From NCBI GenBank assembly GCA_024641125.1, contig JAHEDQ010000024.1:1-32385 (forward strand): DNA of 32,385 nucleotides, written 5' to 3'. Of this stretch, positions 27,750-32,385 are shown one piece after another (position 1 is the first letter of the stretch; each line of letters begins with the position of its first letter). A program made the position numbers and the translations under genes. Under the pieces are notes generated by a model. That model made no database searches. It was not told where the DNA came from and saw nothing but the letters and a program-made list of their open reading frames with translations. The DNA is from Candidatus Competibacteraceae bacterium. Lineage in GTDB: Bacteria > Pseudomonadota > Gammaproteobacteria > Competibacterales > JAHEDQ01.

Positions 27750-27757
27750 GTCAGTCC
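27743..27757. repeat. Short palindrome at the rmuC stop codon
   Basis: GGACTGA and TCAGTCC are inverse complements around one G (27750); the TGA stop of rmuC lies in the left arm. No T-run follows, so this is not a standard terminator; it may be chance or a small binding site. Confidence 0.3.
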
Positions 27758-27899
27758 GATGCGGAGTCCGGGCCAACCAGCCGTTTCATCTTTGGCTTGA
27801 ACGCTGCTTGGTGTTAGACCGGTGCCGCGGGCCTTTCCAGGTCGACGGTCGGCCCTGGCCTGCTAAGCTAGAGCCCAGAGACAGCGTCGGAGGTGTGCG

Positions 27900-28094
27900 G
27901 TGAGCAGAAGGCGATACAGATACGATGATGAACGTCGGAGAAAGCCCGGTTACCGGGCCAAGAAGTCCATCGTAAGGGATTTATGGCTGGGTGCGGGCGT
28001 GCTTATGATTGCCTTGTCGCAACCAGCTGCGGTCTTCATTGTGGCGCTCGCCACCACCTTTGCTTCGTTCATGATTCTGGACGAGACATCATGA
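27900..28094 (+). CDS. Small basic membrane protein
   Basis: Encodes 64 residues from a GTG start with an excellent ribosome binding site (GGAGG, six bases upstream). The first 27 residues are strongly basic and Arg/Tyr-rich. The remainder (about 28-60) is hydrophobic with a central Pro, enough for one long or two short membrane segments. Positive charges at the N-terminus suggest a cytoplasmic N-terminus. I recognise no family. Its stop overlaps an ATG of a further frame (ATGA). Confidence 0.65.
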   Translation: MSRRRYRYDDERRRKPGYRAKKSIVRDLWLGAGVLMIALSQPAAVFIVALATTFASFMILDETS

Positions 28095-28360
28095 GTCGCG
28101 CCTTGACTGGACCGCATGATCCAGATCGGGGCTCAACGTTCTCGCTTGTCAGTTCCCGGCCCGGCGTCGAAAAACCGGACCACCTCCGCCAATTCGCGGG
28201 CATCGAGGCTAAGGGTCTCGCTGCCGAAAAGTGCGCGCTGGGTGGCCAGTACAAACCGCCCGCGACAGGGCTGTGGGTTTCCGCGGAGATTGAACTCGCC
28301 CGCGATTCGTTTGAGGCGGTTGCGACCGATCATGGTTCTGAATCCGAACTCTTTTTTTGA
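28091..28360 (+). CDS. Possible small hypothetical protein overlapping previous gene
   Basis: An 89-codon frame starts at the ATG sharing bases with the stop of the small membrane protein (ATGA), suggesting translational coupling, and ends in a T7 run. Third-position GC is about 62%, moderate for this window. No recognised family. It conflicts with an opposite-strand frame at 28133-28333; at most one of the two is likely real. Confidence 0.25.
   Translation: MSRALTGPHDPDRGSTFSLVSSRPGVEKPDHLRQFAGIEAKGLAAEKCALGGQYKPPATGLWVSAEIELARDSFEAVATDHGSESELFF
28133..28333 (-). CDS. Possible small hypothetical protein, antisense to the previous frame
   Basis: A 66-codon minus-strand frame (MIGRNRLKRIAGEFNL...) has about 70% GC at third positions and a helix-like stretch LSLDARELAEVVRFFDA. 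It lies beyond the thiolase terminator and has no visible ribosome binding site. I do not recognise it. It could be a true small protein with the plus-strand frame being the shadow. Confidence 0.25.
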   Translation of the reverse strand: MIGRNRLKRIAGEFNLRGNPQPCRGRFVLATQRALFGSETLSLDARELAEVVRFFDAGPGTDKRER

Positions 28361-28417
28361 TTCTCAGATCCACGATAAGCAACCCACGTGCCAGCCGGAC
28401 GATCCCAGGCTTTGTCC

Positions 28418-28444
28418 AAAAAAAAGCCGGGCGCTATGCCCGGC
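28418..28444 (-). terminator. Intrinsic terminator of the thiolase gene
   Basis: GCCGGGC (28426-28432) and GCCCGGC (28438-28444) form a perfect 7-bp GC stem with loop ATAGC on the minus strand, followed by eight T residues (28418-28425). It lies 28 bases after the thiolase stop. Confidence 0.9.
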
Positions 28445-28471
28445 CTAGGTGAATCTAAGATCAGTCGCAGC

Positions 28472-29656
28472 TTAGACGGATTCGAACAGCGCGGCGATGC
28501 CCTGACCGCCGCCAATGCACATGGTCACCAACGCATAGCGTCCACCGACGCGTTGCAGTTCGTACAGGGCTTTGATCGTGATGATTGCGCCCGTGGCGCC
28601 AATCGGGTGCCCCAGAGAAATGCCGCTGCCATTGGGGTTCAGACGATCCGACGGCAAACCCAGATCACGTTGCACAGCAAGCGCCTGGGCAGCAAATGCC
28701 TCGTTGACCTCGAACACATCGATGTCGCCTACCGAGACGCCGGTCTTGTCCAACAGTTGCTTGACCGCCGGCACCGGTCCGATGCCCATGTACTTTGGAT
28801 CAACCCCGGCGAACGAATAGCCCACCATCCGCGCCATTGGGCTTAGCCCTTTGGCCTCGGCCGCGCTGCGCTCCATCAGAACCAAAGCCGCAGCCGCATC
28901 GTTAATTCCGGAGGCATTGCCAGCCGTAACGGTGCCGTCCTGCTTGAACACTGGCCTGAGCTTGCTCATATCGGCCAGGCTGCAACCGCGGCGCAGGTGC
29001 TCGTCCGTGTCGAACACCGTGGTGCCCTTGCGACTCTTCATCTCGATCGGCAGGATCTGCTCCTTGAAACGTCCCTCGTCGATCGCCCGCTCCGCCCGGT
29101 TGTGGCTCTCGACCGCAAGGGCGTCCTGGTCTTCCCGACTGATACCCCATTTTTCGGCCACGTTTTCCGCGGTCACACCCATGTGGATGCCGTCGAACGG
29201 GTCGGTTAACGCGCCAACCATGGCATCTACCATCTCACCGTCACCCATGCGCTGGCCGAAACGGGCGCTGGGCAGCCAGTACTGACCCCGACTCATGACC
29301 TCCGCGCCGCCCGCGACCGCGGCATCACAGTCACCCAGCAGGACAAGCTGTGACGCGGAGACGATGGCATTCAAACCGCTGCCGCACAGGCGGTTGAGGG
29401 TGAACGCGGGTGTCTCGTAGGGCAAGCCACCATTGACTGCTGCCACCCGCGCCAGGTACATGTCCTGCCGCTCCGTGTGGATGACGTTGCCAAAAACCGC
29501 GTGTCCTACCGCTTCCGGGGCCAAACCCGAGCGGGAAACGGCCTCCCGGACACAGGCCGCAGCCAAGGCACTCGGGCTCTCGCCCTTGAGGCTGCCCCCG
29601 TAGCCACCGATTGCGGTGCGCACACCGCTCAACACAACAACTTCTCTAGCGCTCAT
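28472..29656 (-). CDS. Acetyl-CoA acetyltransferase / 3-ketothiolase
   Basis: Thiolase joining two acetyl-CoA (or cleaving 3-ketoacyl-CoA). The 394-residue protein is full length, with nucleophile Cys91 (LNRLCGSG), GNASGINDGA-type segment GNASGINDAAAA, His350 (GSGISLGHPIGATG) and acid/base Cys380 (TMCIGGGQG). The biosynthetic-type motifs resemble PhaA/AtoB/BktB, but no phaB, phaC or fad genes are in the window, so its pathway (polyhydroxyalkanoate, fatty acid or amino acid degradation) is open. GGAG lies before the ATG. It is monocistronic: a divergent gap upstream and a strong terminator downstream. Confidence 0.95.
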   Translation of the reverse strand: MSAREVVVLSGVRTAIGGYGGSLKGESPSALAAACVREAVSRSGLAPEAVGHAVFGNVIHTERQDMYLARVAAVNGGLPYETPAFTLNRLCGSGLNAIVSASQLVLLGDCDAAVAGGAEVMSRGQYWLPSARFGQRMGDGEMVDAMVGALTDPFDGIHMGVTAENVAEKWGISREDQDALAVESHNRAERAIDEGRFKEQILPIEMKSRKGTTVFDTDEHLRRGCSLADMSKLRPVFKQDGTVTAGNASGINDAAAALVLMERSAAEAKGLSPMARMVGYSFAGVDPKYMGIGPVPAVKQLLDKTGVSVGDIDVFEVNEAFAAQALAVQRDLGLPSDRLNPNGSGISLGHPIGATGAIITIKALYELQRVGGRYALVTMCIGGGQGIAALFESV

Positions 29657-29813
29657 ATTTACTCCGTCCTGAAACCGCTTTGTCCTGAGGCATGCCTGTT
29701 TGACGTTTGCACATGTTTCAATGCCTCCCCCTGTCGGCGAGTCACGAGGGGAATGTCAACAATCCTCAACCCCGTGGCCGGCGGGCATTGTACCGCACTC
29801 CGTCATCGGGACC

Positions 29814-29893
29814 TTGACCTGAAGCAGGATCAGTACTTGCATCCGTATCCCCATGGGTTAGATTCAGGGTGCGGCCCTGCTTGAATCGGCCGC
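29814..29893 (+). promoter_or_regulatory. Candidate mlaA promoter and leader hairpin
   Basis: In the 260-base gap between the divergent thiolase and mlaA, TTGACC (29814-29819) is a good -35 box for the plus strand, with a weak -10 TTGCAT after 17 bases. Further down, GCGGCC (29871-29876) and GGCCGC (29888-29893) can pair just before the mlaA ribosome binding site. Both are tentative. Confidence 0.3.
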
Positions 29894-29916
29894 GATCTTC
29901 AAATCGGAGTGTGTAG

Positions 29917-30690
29917 ATGTTGTTCCCGCGGAGACTTCGGGGTTTTTGCCTGAGTGCCATGCTGGGTGTGTTCTCGGTGGGTTGCGCCAGCAGCTCGCCC
30001 GCGGTTCGCGAGCCTCATGATCCTCTGGAAGGCTTCAATCGGGTCATGTACACCTTTAATGATGGCTTGGACACCACTCTACTTAAGCCCCTTGCCCAGG
30101 GCTACCACGCCGTGACACCGGATCCTGTTGAAACAGGGATTGGTAATTTTTTCAGTAACTTAAATGATGTCATAGTCGTTGTGAACGACCTGCTTCAGGG
30201 CAAGTTTCATCATGCGATCGAAGACACCAGTCGCGTGGTTTACAACAGCACGTTCGGTTTGCTCGGGTTCATCGACGTGGCCAGCCACATGGGCCTGCCA
30301 AAAAGGCGCGAGGACTTCGGCCAGACCCTGGGCTACTGGGGCATAGGCAATGGACCCTATCTGGTATTGCCCTTTTTTGGCCCCAGCACGTTTCGCGACG
30401 GTGTGGGCCTGGTGGGTGACTGGTATGCGCACCCGATACGCTGGGGGGTAGATTCCAGCAGCGCCAGCTGGGGGCTGTGGGGCATCAACATTGTCGACCG
30501 CCGCGCTCAGCTGCTTCGGGCGGAGCGGGTGCTCGGCACTGCGGCACTCGATCCCTATATATTCCTGCGGGAATCGTATCTGCAACAGCGTCAATCGCTG
30601 GTTTACGATGGCGATCCGCCAGGCCTGGATCTGGCGGATGAGTTGGATGCGCTCGATGAACTGGACAGTCTGGAGCCGCCGCCCGAGTAG
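29917..30690 (+). CDS. mlaA: Phospholipid-binding lipoprotein MlaA (VacJ)
   Basis: Outer-membrane lipoprotein of the Mla system that removes misplaced phospholipids from the outer leaflet and passes them towards MlaC. The 257-residue protein has a signal sequence with lipobox SVGC (lipidated Cys23), then DPLEGFNRVMYTFNDGLD, NFFSNLNDVIVVVNDLLQGK and GYWGIGNGPYLVLPFFGPS, all hallmarks of the family. It has an acidic tail of Asp/Glu repeats. CGGAG is 8 bases before the ATG. The mlaFEDCB transporter genes are not adjacent, which is common. Confidence 0.96.
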   Translation: MLFPRRLRGFCLSAMLGVFSVGCASSSPAVREPHDPLEGFNRVMYTFNDGLDTTLLKPLAQGYHAVTPDPVETGIGNFFSNLNDVIVVVNDLLQGKFHHAIEDTSRVVYNSTFGLLGFIDVASHMGLPKRREDFGQTLGYWGIGNGPYLVLPFFGPSTFRDGVGLVGDWYAHPIRWGVDSSSASWGLWGINIVDRRAQLLRAERVLGTAALDPYIFLRESYLQQRQSLVYDGDPPGLDLADELDALDELDSLEPPPE

Positions 30691-30704
30691 CCGGCGTTCC
30701 GCAT

Positions 30705-31550
30705 TCAGGGCGCCAGCAGCCAGTCACGCACGGCGTCGATCTGAGGTTTGTCGAGCAGTGCCGGCGCATGCCCCACACCGGGAACGTGGATAATGTCCGC
30801 GGTCGGGCCGCGTTGGCCCATCTCTGTACAGGTATGGGCGAGTAAAAGGTCCGACTGCTCACCGTGGAGCACCAGGGTTGGGGCGTGTATCGCGTCCCAC
30901 ACCGGCCACAGGTCCACATCCGTTATCGGCTCGACCTTGAACGGCGCGGCGATGGCAGGATCGTAGTTCATCCGAAAGTGCCCGTCCTCCCCCTCTACCG
31001 TGCTGTTTCTGGCCATGTCCCGCCACTGGGCATCGGACAGCGGTCCGAACGGTGCATGTACCACTCGAAGATGTGCCTCGGCCTGCTCAAGGGTTTCAAA
31101 GGTGTAGCGTTTTCGCAGGTATTCCCCGATTCTTCGGAGTGCCGCTTCGGGAATAAACGGCCCGACATCGTTGACCACCAGGCGGCGGATCGGTGTCCCC
31201 GGCTGGGCTGCCAGCATCATGCCGATCAATCCCCCCATTGAGGTACCGATCCAGTCGCACTGCTCCACATCCAGGCGTGCCAGAAGGGCGGCCATGTCCT
31301 GCAGATAAAGCGGGTATCCGTAGTCTTCGGCTAACGCCAGCCGGTCGCTCAGACCGCGGCCGGCAACATCCACGCAAATAACGCGATAATGCTCCGCCAG
31401 GACCTGGGCGAACCGGTCGAAATCCCGTGCATTGCGGGTCAGGCCGTGGACGCAGACGAGGGTTCTGGGATTGTCATGAACACCCCATTCCAGATAGTGC
31501 AGGCGGTGAAAGCCGTGGGGACCAAGGCCCTGGTAAAAGCGTGAACGCAT
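30705..31550 (-). CDS. Alpha/beta-hydrolase
   Basis: A 281-residue alpha/beta-hydrolase with oxyanion motif VCVHGLTRNARDFD, nucleophile elbow GTSMGG (Ser104), acid Asp234 (HGEQSDLL) and catalytic His261 (GVGHAPAL), so the full triad is present. No signal peptide. The family includes esterases and meta-cleavage-product hydrolases; the substrate is not evident. It follows the AhpD-like gene by 13 bases and ends 14 bases from the convergent mlaA, with no room for a shared terminator. Confidence 0.9.
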   Translation of the reverse strand: MRSRFYQGLGPHGFHRLHYLEWGVHDNPRTLVCVHGLTRNARDFDRFAQVLAEHYRVICVDVAGRGLSDRLALAEDYGYPLYLQDMAALLARLDVEQCDWIGTSMGGLIGMMLAAQPGTPIRRLVVNDVGPFIPEAALRRIGEYLRKRYTFETLEQAEAHLRVVHAPFGPLSDAQWRDMARNSTVEGEDGHFRMNYDPAIAAPFKVEPITDVDLWPVWDAIHAPTLVLHGEQSDLLLAHTCTEMGQRGPTADIIHVPGVGHAPALLDKPQIDAVRDWLLAP

Positions 31551-31563
31551 GAGATGATACCGC

Positions 31564-32151
31564 TTATTCGGTGACGGAGCGGGGAAGACGACCCATGAGA
31601 TAGAACTGTTCGTTGGGCCACATTCCGGTCAGGCTCGCCATGCGATTCGACAAGCCGAAAAATCCCGAAATGGCACCCACGTCCCAGATGTCCTCCCGGT
31701 CCAGGCCGTGGGCCTGCAGTTGCTCGAAGTCCTGGTCATCAATGTCGTCGCTTCCCAGACAGATTTTCAGGGCGAAATCCAGGATCGCCTTTTGCCGGTC
31801 GCCGAGTTCGGCCTGGCGATAATTGACCGCCACCTGGTCGGCCAATACCGGGTTCTTGGTGTAGATGCGCATCAAGGCGCCATGCGCCACGACGCAATAG
31901 GGGCAGCGGTTGGCTGCGCTGGTTGCCACCACGATCATTTCCCGCTCACCCTTGGTCAAACCACCGTCTTTCTCCATCAACGCATCGTGATAGGCAAAGA
32001 ACGCGCGGAATTCGGCCGGGCGGTGGGCGAGCACCGCAAATACGTTGGGTACGAACCCGGCTTTCTCCTGGACCGATAGAATCCGGTCCCGAATATCCTG
32101 CGGCAGCGCATTCAGATCGGGCACGGGGAATCGGCTGAGGGGTTTGCTCAT
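31564..32151 (-). CDS. AhpD-like peroxidase-related protein
   Basis: A 195-residue all-helical carboxymuconolactone-decarboxylase/AhpD-fold protein with the redox motif CPYCVVAHG (Cys83, Cys86, His90). Full-length homologues are called uncharacterised peroxidase-related enzymes. The Cys-X-X-Cys suggests thiol peroxidase activity, but partners are unknown. Its ATG overlaps the stop of the HAD gene (ATGA), so the two are translationally coupled. Confidence 0.9.
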   Translation of the reverse strand: MSKPLSRFPVPDLNALPQDIRDRILSVQEKAGFVPNVFAVLAHRPAEFRAFFAYHDALMEKDGGLTKGEREMIVVATSAANRCPYCVVAHGALMRIYTKNPVLADQVAVNYRQAELGDRQKAILDFALKICLGSDDIDDQDFEQLQAHGLDREDIWDVGAISGFFGLSNRMASLTGMWPNEQFYLMGRLPRSVTE

Positions 32152-32385
32152 CGGCTGGTTGCTCCTGTATCGGCGGGCACGGCGGTCCAGATGTCGAGCT
32201 GCCGCTCCAGGTCTTCAAGTGTCTGCACCTCAGCGTCCGCCGGCCGGCCGCCGGGCCAGCTCTTGCCGCCTCGATTGACCCACACGGTTCGAAAACCGGC
32301 GGCGGCGGCGCCCTGGACATCGTGCTCCGGATCGTCACCCACATGGACGATGCGGTCTGGTTCCAGACCGCTGTGGTGGCAAGCA
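32148..32385 (-). CDS. HAD-superfamily hydrolase (5' end cut by window edge)
   Basis: Only the C-terminal 78 residues are visible. They contain the HAD motif IV HVGDDPEHDVQGA, whose acidic pair binds magnesium, and a following FRTVWVNRGG strand-loop common in YigB/phosphoglycolate-phosphatase-like HAD proteins. The nucleophile Asp and cap lie outside the window, so the substrate is unknown. An internal GTG at 32340-32342 is not a true start. It is probably first of a three-gene operon with the AhpD-like and hydrolase genes. Confidence 0.85.
   Translation of the reverse strand, partial: ACHHSGLEPDRIVHVGDDPEHDVQGAAAAGFRTVWVNRGGKSWPGGRPADAEVQTLEDLERQLDIWTAVPADTGATSR

Noticed and set aside
29692-29701. 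Palindrome AGGCATGCCT upstream of the thiolase as a regulator site
   Set aside because: Only ten bases and no promoter elements around it; too weak to claim.
1-32385. Mobile element, prophage, CRISPR or defence island
   Set aside because: No transposase, integrase, direct repeat array, cas gene or compositional break; gene order is that of a conserved core chromosome.

Overview
This window is a stretch of Gammaproteobacterial chromosome carrying core housekeeping genes. The evidence is the cell-envelope/translation cluster rpsB-tsf-pyrH-frr-uppS-cdsA-dxr-rseP-bamA-skp-fabZ-lpxA, with the divergent map-glnD-dapD-(arsC-like)-dapE block, an mrcB/yoaA/tsaB block, rmuC and mlaA. These are Gram-negative, outer-membrane-bearing functions. 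Base composition looks moderately GC-rich and uniform. The organism is unlikely to belong to Enterobacterales, because lpxD is missing from its usual slot and a MOSC-domain gene sits between glnD and dapD. I cannot name the genus.

Layout. (1) 1-11818, minus strand: a long run beginning at rpsB and tsf (translation), then pyrH (UMP kinase), frr (ribosome recycling), uppS and cdsA (lipid carrier and phospholipid precursor), dxr (isoprenoid precursor), rseP (envelope-stress protease), bamA and skp (outer-membrane protein assembly), fabZ and lpxA (fatty acid and lipid A synthesis; lpxA runs off the left edge). Many genes abut or overlap by a few bases. (2) 11819-12126: the divergent rpsB/map control region, with a perfect inverted repeat over the proposed rpsB promoter. 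(3) 12127-19052, plus strand: map, glnD, a MOSC protein, dapD, an ArsC/Spx-like protein and dapE, i.e. nitrogen sensing and the succinylase branch of lysine/diaminopimelate synthesis. (4) 19116-24665, minus strand: mrcB (PBP1b), a TPR lipoprotein, yoaA helicase and tsaB, chained by short overlaps. (5) 24796-28094, plus strand: a phosphotransferase/P-loop kinase fusion, rmuC and a small membrane protein. (6) 28472-29656, minus: a thiolase with a strong terminator. (7) 29917-30690, plus: mlaA lipoprotein. (8) 30705-32385, minus: a HAD phosphatase (cut by the right edge), an AhpD-like protein and an alpha/beta hydrolase, probably one operon.

I see no CRISPR array, insertion sequence, integrase, tRNA, rRNA or phage gene. 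The window does not contain an obvious new defence or mobile system. The items most worth checking are the absent lpxD beside a LpxA with a methionine at the acyl-ruler position, the inverted repeat at the rpsB promoter, the long structured dapD leader, the kinase fusion, and the small-gene cluster at 27900-28360.
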